From: Chthoniobacterales bacterium
GTDB lineage: Bacteria; Verrucomicrobiota; Verrucomicrobiia; Chthoniobacterales; DASVRZ01
Direction: 5' to 3'
Length of the DNA: 64,000 bases
Assembly: GCA_039930045.1 (NCBI GenBank)
Contig: JBDSQB010000016.1
Coordinates: 62,001-126,000 of the forward strand
Shown: positions 35,043 to 44,106 of the stretch, in pieces
Layout of the letters: each line of letters starts with the position of its first letter
Position numbering within the stretch: position 1 is the stretch's first letter
Notes under the pieces: generated by a model
Seen by the model: the letters and a program-made list of their open reading frames with translations, nothing else
What the model was told of the DNA's origin: nothing
The model's database searches: none
Program-made: the position numbers and the translations under genes

Positions 35043-36854
35043 ATGCCGAATCTGACTTCGCCTGCCACTCTCCGGGAACAAGCCGCGCTGCTGGATCGCC
35101 ACATTTTCCATCAGTCGCTGCGGAGTGCGACGCGGGCGGTAATGATCGGTCTCGGAGTTCCCAGTCTGGCGTTGCTGGGGATGATTTTTATTCTCCTCCG
35201 TGCCTCGGCCTGGGTGGAGCACACGGACGCGGTGATCGCGCAGGCGCATGAGGTGGAGACGACGATGCTCGCGATGCAGGCCGGGTCGCGGGGTTTCTGG
35301 CTGACGCATGAGGAGGCTTTTCTGGCTCCCTACACGGAGGGCGAGGAGGCGCTGGAGGGTCGGCTAAAGGGATTGCAGAATCTGGTGTCGGACAATCCCT
35401 CGCAAACGGCCCAAGCCGGGAAAGTGGAGGCTGCCCTGCACGAGTGGCGGTCGCGGCTCGCGGCCTCGATGGCGGAGGAGCGCACCGCGCCGACGAGTCT
35501 GCAGCTGGAGGCGAGCGCTGCACTGTCGGCCCGGGCGAGGCAGGAGTTAAAGACCTTTGTCAACGAGGAGGAGCGCCTGCGCGATGAGCGGGTGCGCCGT
35601 GTTAAATGGTCGGTGGCCGTGCTCTTCGCCACTCTGGGCGGTGTCGCGCTCGTGGGCATACCTTGGTTGACCCTGCGGTTGAAGAGTCTGCTGCGCAAAC
35701 TCAATGCCACCTATAGTACGAGCCTCTCGGCGGTGCATCGGCGCGCGGACGAGTTGCATGTGACTCTAAACTCGATCGGCGACGCGGTGCTGGCCACAGA
35801 TAGCACGGGGCGGGTGGAATTTCTCAATCCCGTGGCGGAGGAGATGACGGGCTGGACGAATGCGGAGGCGCAAGGGAAGCCGCTGGAGGCGGTGTTTGTT
35901 ATTTTCAACGAGGAGACGGGTGCTACGACCGAGAACCCGGTCGCCCGCGTACTTCGGGAAAATGTGGTCGTGGGTCTGGCGAATCACACCGTGCTGCGTT
36001 CGCGACAGGGCGTGGAGGTGGCGATTGAGGATTCTGCGGCTCCCATCCGCGATGAAGCGGGGAAGGTGCTGGGTGTGATTCTCGTTTTCCACGATGCGAG
36101 CGCGAGTCGCGAGGCTGTGCGCCTGCTGGGGATCGCCAAGAAAAAGGCCGACGAGGCGAACCGCTCGAAGGATGCGCTGCTGGCGACGCTCTCGCACGAG
36201 TTGCGCACGCCGCTCACGCCGGTGCTGTTTGCGGTGGAGTTTATTCGTTCTCACCCGGAGCTGCCCGCCGAATTGCTGGAGGAAGTGGCGATGATCAAGC
36301 GCAACATTCAGGTGGAAGTGCGGCTGATCGACGATTTGCTGGATATTTCCAAGATCATCCAGGGGAAGCTGTTTCTGGAGTTGGAGCGGCGGGACATTCA
36401 CGACTTGATCGTGCTGGCGATGGAGATGGTGCGACCCCAGGCGGTGGAGAAAAAGATCGAGCTGGTTTGCGAGTGCGAGGCGTCGAAGCGGGAGTGGCGG
36501 GTGGACCCGGCGCGTTTCCAGCAGGTGATCTGGAATCTACTGCGCAATGCGATCAAATTTTCGCCGGATGGCGGGAGCATCCAGGTCATCACTCGCGAGA
36601 AGGAGGGCGGCGGTCTGCGGATCGAGGTCATCGATCACGGCATCGGCATCCAACCCGAAATGCTGGGGCGGATCTTCCAGCCCTTCGATCAGGGCGAACT
36701 CCGGGAGAATCATCGCTACGGCGGCATGGGCCTGGGGTTGGCGATCAGCAAAGCCGTCGTGGAAGCGCACGGGGCAACGATTCGAGCGGTGAGCGAAGGC
36801 CTCGGTCGCGGCGCGCAGTTTATTGTGGAATGGCCCGCGCCCGACGCGAAGTAA
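35043..36854 (+). CDS. CHASE3-PAS sensor histidine kinase
   Basis: A 603-residue membrane kinase. A membrane helix (about 32-54) leads into a CHASE3-like periplasmic sensor (about 55-180; QAGSRGFWLTHEEAFLAPY is the family's helix signature), a second membrane helix near 188-210, and a PAS domain (about 235-350; VTLNSIGDAVLATDSTGRVE). HisKA follows with the phosphoryl His in LATLSHELRTPLTPV near 385, then HATPase with N, G1 (VIDHGIGIQPEM) and G2 (GGMGLGLAISK) boxes. No receiver is attached and no response regulator is adjacent. Signal unknown. It is followed by about 320 bases without a gene. Confidence 0.9.
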   Translation: MPNLTSPATLREQAALLDRHIFHQSLRSATRAVMIGLGVPSLALLGMIFILLRASAWVEHTDAVIAQAHEVETTMLAMQAGSRGFWLTHEEAFLAPYTEGEEALEGRLKGLQNLVSDNPSQTAQAGKVEAALHEWRSRLAASMAEERTAPTSLQLEASAALSARARQELKTFVNEEERLRDERVRRVKWSVAVLFATLGGVALVGIPWLTLRLKSLLRKLNATYSTSLSAVHRRADELHVTLNSIGDAVLATDSTGRVEFLNPVAEEMTGWTNAEAQGKPLEAVFVIFNEETGATTENPVARVLRENVVVGLANHTVLRSRQGVEVAIEDSAAPIRDEAGKVLGVILVFHDASASREAVRLLGIAKKKADEANRSKDALLATLSHELRTPLTPVLFAVEFIRSHPELPAELLEEVAMIKRNIQVEVRLIDDLLDISKIIQGKLFLELERRDIHDLIVLAMEMVRPQAVEKKIELVCECEASKREWRVDPARFQQVIWNLLRNAIKFSPDGGSIQVITREKEGGGLRIEVIDHGIGIQPEMLGRIFQPFDQGELRENHRYGGMGLGLAISKAVVEAHGATIRAVSEGLGRGAQFIVEWPAPDAK

Positions 36855-37174
36855 CGGGGGGCAGGAGGGTTATTTTGGCCGTTTCAAGCAGCGAATCGCG
36901 GCTGTTCTAAAGGGGGGATAAGCCAGAGGCCGGGGCGGCGGCAGAAGGGGCGCGGGCCGCTGAACCGGGGCATGGCGATGCGCGGCACCTATGACTGGAA
37001 GTGGGAGCTTCATTAGTCACGGAGTTATAGTTCAAAGTGGGCGGAGTGGAAGTGAGACGATGAGAAACAGTTTACGGCCTTTGCTGGCGATTGCTCGTTT
37101 CCGTGGAAGATGCGTTGCGGCTCATCTTTTCCCGCTTGCGGGGCGAATAGGGATTAGGCTTGGCTCTCTCGATC
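36855..37174. other. gene-free stretch between kinase and L,D-transpeptidase
   Basis: About 320 bases in which I find no convincing gene. It is GC-rich at first, with purine-rich runs (GGGGGG at 36855-36862 and 36913-36918). Short open frames here lack a start signal or a protein-like composition. A promoter for the 37175 gene is expected but none stands out. Confidence 0.5.
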
Positions 37175-37906
37175 ATGCGTTTTGTGTTTCTCTTTTTGTT
37201 ATTGATGCCGGGCGTGATCGTCGCCGCGCCGCTCGATGGGGTGGGGCAACTGATCGTGAGTGTGGCACCAGACTGGAACTCGAATCAGGGCCAGCTCCGG
37301 CTTTTCAATCGAGTGGCAGGGAAATGGCAGCCCGCGTCTCCGGCGATCCCGGTCCTCTATGGAAAGAATGGCCTGGCCTGGGGCCGCGGCGTGCTGGGTC
37401 AGGAGCAGGCGGGCGCGCACAAGGTGGAACGCGATAAACGCGCTCCGGCGGGGCTGTTTGCCATAGGTAAAATCTATACCTACGACGCTGCGCTGCCGCC
37501 GGGGGCGGATTATCCGTTTCACACCGTGGGGCCGAACGATGCCTGGGTGGATGACCCGCGGCTGCCGCATTACAACGAATTGGTAACGGTCGATCCGCAA
37601 AATCGCCCCGAGTGGTGGGAGCGGCAAAAGATGCGGCACAACGACGCGGCTTACCGTTGGCTGGTGGAGATCCGGCATAATCGCGACGACATCGTGCCGG
37701 GCGACGGGAGTGCGATTTTCTTTCACATCCGGCGCGGGCCGACGCGGCCGACGGCGGGTTGCACGACCATGGCCGAGGCCGATCTGGTGTCGCTCATTCG
37801 CTGGCTGCGGGCTCCGGCGCATCCGCATTATGTGCTGCTGCCAAAGTCGGAATACTTGAAGAAATGGCGCGAGTGGGGTCTGCCGCCACCGGAGGCGATG
37901 GAATGA
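37175..37906 (+). CDS. L,D-transpeptidase-like protein (YkuD fold)
   Basis: A 243-residue exported protein with a signal peptide (about 1-21, ending IVAAP). The catalytic block is IFFHIRRGPTRPTAGCTTM near residue 190, giving the His and the Ser/Thr-Ala-Gly-Cys motif of the YkuD-type L,D-transpeptidases. Homologues of this longer form are often annotated as secreted YkuD-like proteins. The start ATG at 37175 places the signal peptide correctly; four residues of open frame precede it. The stop overlaps the ATG of a histidine kinase (ATGA), so a cell-wall enzyme and a sensor are coupled. Confidence 0.85.
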   Translation: MRFVFLFLLLMPGVIVAAPLDGVGQLIVSVAPDWNSNQGQLRLFNRVAGKWQPASPAIPVLYGKNGLAWGRGVLGQEQAGAHKVERDKRAPAGLFAIGKIYTYDAALPPGADYPFHTVGPNDAWVDDPRLPHYNELVTVDPQNRPEWWERQKMRHNDAAYRWLVEIRHNRDDIVPGDGSAIFFHIRRGPTRPTAGCTTMAEADLVSLIRWLRAPAHPHYVLLPKSEYLKKWREWGLPPPEAME

Positions 37907-39240
37907 AGCTCTGGATGCGCTTGCTGGAGTGGCTCGATGGGTTTGTGGACGACAAGTTCCGCTCGAACCCCGATGAGTTGCGTCACGCCCGGCTGGTGGT
38001 GAACTTCGGCTACCTCGGCGGCATTTTTGGGTTGATCTACTGCTGCTTCTACCTCGCGGTCGGCCACTACTGGGGCGCAGGGATTGTGATGATTTGCACG
38101 CTGGGGCTGCTCTCGGTGGCGTTCAGCCGGTTTCAAAACAGTGTGCGCGCGGGGAACCTGATTGCGTTCTATCTCACGCTCGGTTTCGCCGGGTTGTCGG
38201 CGGTCGAGGGAGGAGTGGAGGGTCACGCGGTAAGCTGGCTGGCAACGGTGCCGATCAGCGCTCTCGTCCTCGCCAACCAGCGTTCGGGCGTTCTCTGGTT
38301 CATCGGCTCGCTCCTGGGAACGATGTTTTTCGCGGGGCTCTACGGCATGGGGTATCGCGTGCCGATTCGCTACGACGCACATTGGCATCCGCTGATCACG
38401 GCGATGGGTTACGTCAGCCTCACGCTGTTTGCCGGCATTCTGGGTTTCATCATCGAGGGCGGACGCAAAAGCGCCTTTCTCCGCATGGAGCACGCGCTGA
38501 AGAATCTCCGTTTCGCCAACGACCGGCTGGAGGCGCTCAACCAGGAGAAAACGCACATCTTGCAAGTCGTCGCGCACGACCTGCGGAGTCCGTTGCAAGC
38601 CATCCTCGGCCACAGTTCGCTCATCGCCGAAGGCATCGTCACCGATCTGCCGCAGGTGCAGGCGAGTGGGGGTCAAATCGTAAAAACGTCGCGACGCATG
38701 TCGCATTTGATCGACGATTTGCTCGATCTGAACGCGATGGAGGAGGGCCGTTTCACCCTGAATATCGCGCGGGTGGATTTTTCCGAGATGGTCGTCGAAG
38801 CCGTGCAGCATCATCGGTTCGTCGCGCAAAACAAGGACATCACACTGGAAGTCCACACACCGCAGGAGACGGTCTTCGTTCTAGCCGACGCCAAACCGAC
38901 GCTGCAAATCCTCGATAATCTCCTCTCAAACGCGATCAAGTATTCGGCCAAGGGCACCACGACTCGCATCGCACTGGAACTCCGCGAAAAATTCGCCGTT
39001 CTCTCCGTCCAAGACGAGGGCCCCGGCTTGAGCGAGGAGGATCAGGCGAAGCTTTTCCAGAAATTTACCCGGCTCACCTCGCAGCCCACCGGCGGCGAAT
39101 CCTCCAGCGGCCTCGGACTTTCCATCGCTAAGAAAATGACCGAATCCATGGGCGGCACGATCGGCTGCCGCAGCCAGCTCGGGAACGGCTCGACATTTTT
39201 CATAGAATTGCCCGTGTCTGCGGAGAGCGACCTTGTGTGA
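37903..39240 (+). CDS. membrane histidine kinase
   Basis: A 445-residue protein. The first about 190 residues hold six hydrophobic segments (FGYLGGIFGLIYCCFYLAVG onward) forming a membrane sensor similar to the MASE-type multi-helix modules. A short coiled linker (near 205-220) leads to HisKA with the phospho-accepting His in QVVAHDLRSPLQAILGHSS near 228, then HATPase with DNLLSNAIKYS (N box), VQDEGPGLSEED (G1) and SGLGLSIAKKM (G2). Coupled to the preceding L,D-transpeptidase gene, so it may monitor the envelope; that is inference. No response regulator is adjacent. Confidence 0.87.
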   Translation: MKLWMRLLEWLDGFVDDKFRSNPDELRHARLVVNFGYLGGIFGLIYCCFYLAVGHYWGAGIVMICTLGLLSVAFSRFQNSVRAGNLIAFYLTLGFAGLSAVEGGVEGHAVSWLATVPISALVLANQRSGVLWFIGSLLGTMFFAGLYGMGYRVPIRYDAHWHPLITAMGYVSLTLFAGILGFIIEGGRKSAFLRMEHALKNLRFANDRLEALNQEKTHILQVVAHDLRSPLQAILGHSSLIAEGIVTDLPQVQASGGQIVKTSRRMSHLIDDLLDLNAMEEGRFTLNIARVDFSEMVVEAVQHHRFVAQNKDITLEVHTPQETVFVLADAKPTLQILDNLLSNAIKYSAKGTTTRIALELREKFAVLSVQDEGPGLSEEDQAKLFQKFTRLTSQPTGGESSSGLGLSIAKKMTESMGGTIGCRSQLGNGSTFFIELPVSAESDLV

Positions 39241-39252
39241 TATTCTAATTCC

Positions 39253-39489
39253 ATGAGCGGGCTCTTTCTCACGGCTGGACGGCGGCTGCGTTTGCTCGCG
39301 GAAAACGATCCTCACACCCATTGGTGGAGCCTCGACGAGACGCGTTTTTGCAACCGCTGCGAACACCTCATCGTCGGCCGGGACATCGTCATCACGCTGG
39401 ACGAGCACGAGGCGCCGCACTTTGCCTGCCCGAGTTTTCGCTGCCCCGGCACCTTTGCAAACTGGGAATATCCCCAACTCCATTTGTAA
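39253..39489 (+). CDS. small zinc-ribbon-like protein, unknown
   Basis: A 78-residue protein with two Cys pairs, FCNRCEH (near residue 33) and FACPSFRCPG (near 60), which could bind one zinc as a C4 ribbon. No signal peptide or membrane segment. I do not recognise a named family. It begins 12 bases after the kinase stop and so is probably in the same transcript. The next gene converges, with two bases between stops. Confidence 0.6.
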   Translation: MSGLFLTAGRRLRLLAENDPHTHWWSLDETRFCNRCEHLIVGRDIVITLDEHEAPHFACPSFRCPGTFANWEYPQLHL

Positions 39490-39491
39490 CG

Positions 39492-40295
39492 TTAATCTAG
39501 AGAACCGGGTGTGTCGGCGCTCGCAATCAGGGCGCAGATGCCGCGCTTTTTCGCTGCGCGGATGAACTCAAAAAACTCCGCCGCCTCCGGTCCCCATGGG
39601 CGTTCGTCCGAGGCGGCGAGGGCTTGGGAGACGTTCAATCCGCTGCGATAGATCAGGGCGAAAGCGGCCTTGATTTCATTGCGCGTCTCGGGCGAAAACC
39701 CGGCGCGTTTGAGTCCGATCGCATTCAGCCCGGCGACGGTGTTGATCTCGGCAGCCATCGTGAATGGCGGGATGTCTTTGCTGAAACCGGAAAGTCCCTG
39801 GGCGATGACGAGTCGTCCGATGCGCGTGTGCTGATGCACCACGCTGCCGCCGCCGAGAAAAACGCGGTCGCCCACAGTGACGTGGCCAGCCAGCAGGACG
39901 TTGTTCGCGAGGATGACATGGCTGCCGATCGCGGTGTCGTGGCCGAGGTGCGCGCCAGCCATCAGGAAACAATCGTCGCCAATCTGAGTCAGGCCGTTCT
40001 CTTTCGCGCCGCGATGAATGGTCACGTTTTCGCGGATGACATTTCGTTCGCCGATGACGACCTGGCTGATGGTCATTCGATTGAAACTCACGTCCTGCGG
40101 ATCGCCGCCGAGAACCGCGCCGGAGTGGACGATGTTGCTAGCGCCCAGCTTCACAAAGGGATGAATCACCACATGGGGATGCAACTCGCAATCGTCGCCG
40201 AGGGTGACATTTGCGCCGATAATCGAGTAAGCGCCGATGTTGACATTCATCCCTAACTCCGCTGCGGGATCGATGATGGCTGTGGGATGAATCAT
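39492..40295 (-). CDS. lpxA: UDP-N-acetylglucosamine acyltransferase
   Basis: A 267-residue left-handed beta-helix protein that adds the first acyl chain to UDP-GlcNAc in lipid A synthesis. It begins MIHPTAIIDPAAELG, with many hexapeptide repeats, GGDPQDVSF near residue 74, the catalytic His region AGAHLGHDTAIGSH near 117, and the C-terminal helical domain with GLNAIGLKRAGFS. Length matches family (255-270). LpxA implies an outer membrane with lipopolysaccharide. Here it is separated from lpxD, lpxB and fabZ and is coupled to radC (4-base overlap). Confidence 0.92.
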   Translation of the reverse strand: MIHPTAIIDPAAELGMNVNIGAYSIIGANVTLGDDCELHPHVVIHPFVKLGASNIVHSGAVLGGDPQDVSFNRMTISQVVIGERNVIRENVTIHRGAKENGLTQIGDDCFLMAGAHLGHDTAIGSHVILANNVLLAGHVTVGDRVFLGGGSVVHQHTRIGRLVIAQGLSGFSKDIPPFTMAAEINTVAGLNAIGLKRAGFSPETRNEIKAAFALIYRSGLNVSQALAASDERPWGPEAAEFFEFIRAAKKRGICALIASADTPGSLD

Positions 40296-40981
40296 AGGAT
40301 GCCGCTCTCGCGATAGCTGTAATAACCCCGCTTCGTTTCCGTGGGAACGCCGCAAATGAGGTGATCCATCAGACGCACCTGCATGAGCTGCGCAACCTCG
40401 GCCAGACGGCGGGTAAATTGGTTGTCCGCCGAACTCGGCTCGGGATTTCCCGAGGGGTGATTGTGGACAAGGATGAAGGCGTAAGCCTGGCTCGCCAGCA
40501 CCGGCCGGAAGATGAGCGGAATGTGGGCGACGGTCTCGTTGATGCTCCCCTTGGAAACCTCCTCGATGCTGATGAGATGAAGCTGGGTATTCAGCAAAAC
40601 GACCTGCAGCGACTCGGTGGAAAGCATCCGCATTTGCGCGCCGAGAAACTGGTAAATGACCTCTGGATTATCAAATGGCTCGGTGGTGATCCGCTCGTAA
40701 CCAAGCCGATGGCCGAGGGCAAAAGCGGCGGCGAGTTGCACGGCTTTGGCGGGTCCGACGCCCTTGATTTTGCTGAGTTCCTGCACTGAGCAGCGCGCGA
40801 TGGCGGTGAGCGTCTGGTAGCGCGTGAGCAACTGGTCGGCCAGCTCGAGGACGTGCGTGCCCTCCATCCCAGTGCGCAGGAGAATGGCGATCAACTCGGC
40901 ATTGGAAAGCGACCCGGCTCCGTGGCGTTGCAGCCGTTCGCGCGGCAGCTCGTCGGCGGGAAGTTCCTTCAGGCGCGCCAT
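40292..40981 (-). CDS. radC: RadC family JAB-domain protein
   Basis: A 229-residue RadC protein. The N-terminal helix-hairpin-helix-like part includes LSNAELIAILLRTG and LSKIKGVGPAKAVQL (near residue 75), and the C-terminal JAB/MPN domain holds the metal-binding motif ILVHNHPSGNPEPSSADNQF (near 170-189). Despite its name a repair role is doubtful; the biochemical function remains unsettled. It lies between murA and lpxA on the minus strand, overlapping lpxA by four bases and 13 bases after murA. Confidence 0.92.
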   Translation of the reverse strand: MARLKELPADELPRERLQRHGAGSLSNAELIAILLRTGMEGTHVLELADQLLTRYQTLTAIARCSVQELSKIKGVGPAKAVQLAAAFALGHRLGYERITTEPFDNPEVIYQFLGAQMRMLSTESLQVVLLNTQLHLISIEEVSKGSINETVAHIPLIFRPVLASQAYAFILVHNHPSGNPEPSSADNQFTRRLAEVAQLMQVRLMDHLICGVPTETKRGYYSYRESGIL

Positions 40982-40994
40982 TAGATCAAAGGAT

Positions 40995-42254
40995 TCAGGC
41001 CTTCACGCGCTCGATCTGGGCACCGAGGTTGTTCAGCTTCTCGTCGATGGATTCGTAGCCGCGGTCGATGTGGTAAACGCGGTTGATTTCCGTGATGCCC
41101 TCCGCCTGCAATCCTGCCAAAACCAGCGCCGCCGACGCGCGCAGATCGCTCGCCATCACCGGGGCCGCGCTGAGCCGTTCCACCCCGCGAATGACCGCCG
41201 TCGAAGCTTCCAGATGCGCCTGCGCACCCATGCGTTTCATCTCCGAAATGTGCATGAAACGCTGCGGAAAAACATTGTCCGTCACCGTGCTGAGTCCGTC
41301 CGTGGTCGCGAGCAAGGCGCACATCTGGGCCTGCATGTCGGTCGGAAAACCAGGGTAGGGTTCGGTGCAAATCTCCAGCGATTTCCCCGCGCCATTGGCT
41401 TTGACTCGAATGGAAGTCGCCTCAATTTCGAGGTGATGCCCCGCAGCAATCAGCGCGTCGGTCACGGCCACGAGATGACTCGGATCGAGCCGGGTGATGT
41501 TTACATCGTCACCCGCGATGGCGGCGGCGGCCAGAAATGTGCCCGCTTCGATGCGATCGGGGATGACATCGTGTTCGGCCCCGTGGAGTTCCTCGACGCC
41601 CTCGACGACGATTCGATGCGTGCCCGCGCCTTCGATTTTGGCTCCCATTTTAATGAGGAAATTCGCCAGATCCACGACTTCGGGTTCCTCCGCCGCGCCG
41701 TCGATGACGGTCGTTCCCTCGGCGAGCACGGCGGCCATCAGGACGTTGCCGGTGCCGAGAACGGTGGAGCCAAATTTGCCGCTCAGATTCACGGTGTTGC
41801 CGATCAGGCGGCTCGCAAAAAGTTTTACATCACCCGATTGAATCCGCACCGCCGCGCCGAGCGCCTCGAAGCCACGCAGATGCAAGTCGATTGGCCGGTC
41901 GCCGATCACGCAACCGCCCGGCAGCGAGACGGTGGCCTCCTTTTCACGTCCGAGCAGTGGCCCGAGAATGCAGACCGACGCGCGCATTTTTCGGACGATC
42001 TCGTAGGGCGCGGTCGTCTTGATTTTCTCCGCCTTGATCTGGACGGTGCCGCTGGCGCGCTCGACCTCGGCCCCGAGGCTGCTGAGGATCTGGAGGAGAA
42101 AATGCACGTCGCTCAAGTCAGGCACGCGGCGGATGATGCACGGTTCCTTCGTCAGCAGTGTCGCGGCGAGAATGGGCAGCGCGGAGTTTTTCGAGCCGCT
42201 GATGCGGACCGTGCCAGTGAGGCGGGGGCCGCCGTGAACGAGAATTTTATCCAT
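40995..42254 (-). CDS. murA: UDP-N-acetylglucosamine 1-carboxyvinyltransferase
   Basis: A 419-residue enzyme transferring enolpyruvate from PEP to UDP-GlcNAc, the first committed step of peptidoglycan synthesis. It opens with ILVHGGPRLTGTVRISGSKN, and has the active-site Cys at residue 115 in SLPGGCVIGDRPIDLHL, the residue targeted by fosfomycin. LHGAEHDVIPDRIEAGTFL near 230 completes the signature. The start at 42254 fits family length; it overlaps the prmC stop by eight bases, so expression is probably coupled. Confidence 0.96.
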   Translation of the reverse strand: MDKILVHGGPRLTGTVRISGSKNSALPILAATLLTKEPCIIRRVPDLSDVHFLLQILSSLGAEVERASGTVQIKAEKIKTTAPYEIVRKMRASVCILGPLLGREKEATVSLPGGCVIGDRPIDLHLRGFEALGAAVRIQSGDVKLFASRLIGNTVNLSGKFGSTVLGTGNVLMAAVLAEGTTVIDGAAEEPEVVDLANFLIKMGAKIEGAGTHRIVVEGVEELHGAEHDVIPDRIEAGTFLAAAAIAGDDVNITRLDPSHLVAVTDALIAAGHHLEIEATSIRVKANGAGKSLEICTEPYPGFPTDMQAQMCALLATTDGLSTVTDNVFPQRFMHISEMKRMGAQAHLEASTAVIRGVERLSAAPVMASDLRASAALVLAGLQAEGITEINRVYHIDRGYESIDEKLNNLGAQIERVKA

Positions 42255-43095
42255 GTGGTGCGATGAGAAATCGGGGGACGCCTTGATAGTCTTTTTCGAT
42301 GCGAATGTCCCGGAAATTTGCGGCGCGCAATAAATCGGCGACCCGCTCCGATTGGTCGTGCCCGATTTCCAGGGCGATGAATCCATTGGAACTCAAATGG
42401 GCCGGAGCCTGCGCGATGAGGCGGCGAACCAGATCGAGCCCGTCCGGGCCGCCATCGAGCGCGGACACCGGATCGTGCTGCACCTCGCGGGCCAGCCTCG
42501 GAATTTCGCCCGCTGGAATGTAGGGCAGATTGGCCACGATCAGATCAAACTCGCCTGTCGCCGACCCCAGCAGGTCGCCCGATACGAATGCAACTCGACT
42601 GGAAAGCTCCAGCAGCGCGGCGTTTTCCCCAGCGAGCGCGAGTGCAGCGGGCGAGAGATCGATGGCGGTCACGTCAGCCTCGGGCCATTCGGCGGCGAGA
42701 GTGAGCGCAATGATGCCGCTCCCGGTGCCGACATCGACCACTTTCACGGGCCGCCCTCGCAGCAGCGGCAGGAGGAGTTCGATCAATCGCTCCGTCTCCG
42801 GTCGCGGCACGAGCGCACGGGAGTCGCAGCGGAATGTGCGCCCGTAAAATTCCTCCGTGCCGAGCAAATGCTGCAACGGCACCCCCTGGCTGCGGCGTTT
42901 CACGAAGTCGCGCAACGGAGCCAGCTCGTCCTCAAATAACTCGCGCTCCGAGTCCATATAGAGCTCGATGCGTTTCACCTTGAGAACATGCGCCACGAGA
43001 TGCTGCGCATTCAGCCGGGCGCTTTCCACGCCATGTTTCTCGAAATAGCCCGTCGTGGACTGGAGGATTTCGAGGACAGTTTTGCGCGCAGCCAT
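42247..43095 (-). CDS. prmC: peptide chain release factor N5-glutamine methyltransferase
   Basis: A 282-residue SAM-dependent methyltransferase that methylates the GGQ glutamine of release factors. The N-terminal helical domain is followed by LLGTEEFYGRTFRCD and ALVPRPETERLIE, both diagnostic of PrmC, then the SAM loop VVDVGTGSGIIAL near residue 119. The catalytic motif, usually NPPY, reads NLPY (residues 189-192). prfA, the usual neighbour, is not here. Start at 43095 chosen for the MAARKTVLEIL opening; longer frames upstream add poorly conserved residues. Confidence 0.92.
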   Translation of the reverse strand: MAARKTVLEILQSTTGYFEKHGVESARLNAQHLVAHVLKVKRIELYMDSERELFEDELAPLRDFVKRRSQGVPLQHLLGTEEFYGRTFRCDSRALVPRPETERLIELLLPLLRGRPVKVVDVGTGSGIIALTLAAEWPEADVTAIDLSPAALALAGENAALLELSSRVAFVSGDLLGSATGEFDLIVANLPYIPAGEIPRLAREVQHDPVSALDGGPDGLDLVRRLIAQAPAHLSSNGFIALEIGHDQSERVADLLRAANFRDIRIEKDYQGVPRFLIAPHG

Positions 43096-43198
43096 GAGAA
43101 GAGGGCAAGGCTTACCAGCGAATCCCCCCAGCGGCAAGTGGGGTTTGGTTCAAGCGGTGAGTCTGCGGTGCCAGCCTGATGTCATCTTCGAGTCGCTC

Positions 43199-44041
43199 TC
43201 ACTTCACCTCAAACTCCGCATGGACAATCGTGATGATGTCTTTCTCCAGCGACGATGTGTCGTTGTTGCCCTCGTTGGAGGTCGCAGTTTCATTCGCCGG
43301 GTTGATGTTGATGATTCCCATGTCGGCGGTGACGAGTTTGCCGATGGAGGCATTACCGGCGGATTGCAGGATATTCTCGGCTCGCGTGCGGGCATCCTTG
43401 GCGGCGGCGGCGAGCATTTCGACCTTCAGGTCGCCCAGCTTGGTATAGAAATAATTCGGTGACTCAGAATTGACCGTCACGCCTTGTTCCAGCAGCGAGG
43501 TGATTTCCCGCGAAGCTTTTTCCACTCGCGAGACATCCGTGGAACGCACGGCGACGACCTCGCGACTGCGGAATCCCTTGGAAACTTTGGTTTCGCTGCG
43601 GACGGCTGTCGTGGTGCCGGGCAAGACTTTGTCTTCGATCACTTTTTCAAAGAGCTCCTCGGAGGAGGCTGACTGAGGGATGATTTCCTCGGCTTTGATG
43701 CCTTGGGCCGTGAGAAAAGCGACCACTTTTTCGCGTCCTTCTCGCGATGTTTTGTAAGCTGCGGCGCGATCTTCGCCTCGGCCTTCCACCGTTGCCTGCC
43801 ATTGGATCAGATCGGAGACGATCCGTTTTTTGGCCGAGCCAGTGATGCGGATGTTGTGCTTTTCCGGACGGTAGCGAACTTGAAACCACCGTTGGGAAGC
43901 GATCGCTGTGCAAAGAACCAAGGCTATCGCAATGGCTAACGAGCCGATAAAGCGAAGATCGAGGGCAGTTCGGGAGGATTCGTCAGGTGTTCTCATAGAG
44001 GGGTCGATCACTGCATACTCAGGGACAACCACTTTAGCCAT
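43199..44041 (-). CDS. SIMPL domain (DUF541) membrane-anchored protein
   Basis: Predicts 280 residues; an ATG at 43996 giving 265 is equally possible. One N-terminal membrane helix (about 32-50) anchors a SIMPL/DUF541 domain, seen in NIRITGSAKKRIVSDLIQWQ and AAYKTSREGREKVVAFL followed by the C-terminal AAKDARTRAENILQSAG block. Family members form periplasmic oligomeric assemblies of unclear role. A distant GGGAGG 15 bases before the 44041 ATG slightly favours that start. Diverges from the 44107 gene. Confidence 0.82.
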   Translation of the reverse strand: MAKVVVPEYAVIDPSMRTPDESSRTALDLRFIGSLAIAIALVLCTAIASQRWFQVRYRPEKHNIRITGSAKKRIVSDLIQWQATVEGRGEDRAAAYKTSREGREKVVAFLTAQGIKAEEIIPQSASSEELFEKVIEDKVLPGTTTAVRSETKVSKGFRSREVVAVRSTDVSRVEKASREITSLLEQGVTVNSESPNYFYTKLGDLKVEMLAAAAKDARTRAENILQSAGNASIGKLVTADMGIININPANETATSNEGNNDTSSLEKDIITIVHAEFEVK

Positions 44042-44106
44042 CGCAAACTATGGCGACCTCCCATTTTCCCGTTGGTGGCAGTGGGGGATTTGCGCTAATT
44101 TGCGGC

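Noticed and set aside
36991-37437. 148-residue frame overlapping the L,D-transpeptidase start
   Set aside because: Basic, low-complexity composition and overlap with the real signal peptide in another frame.
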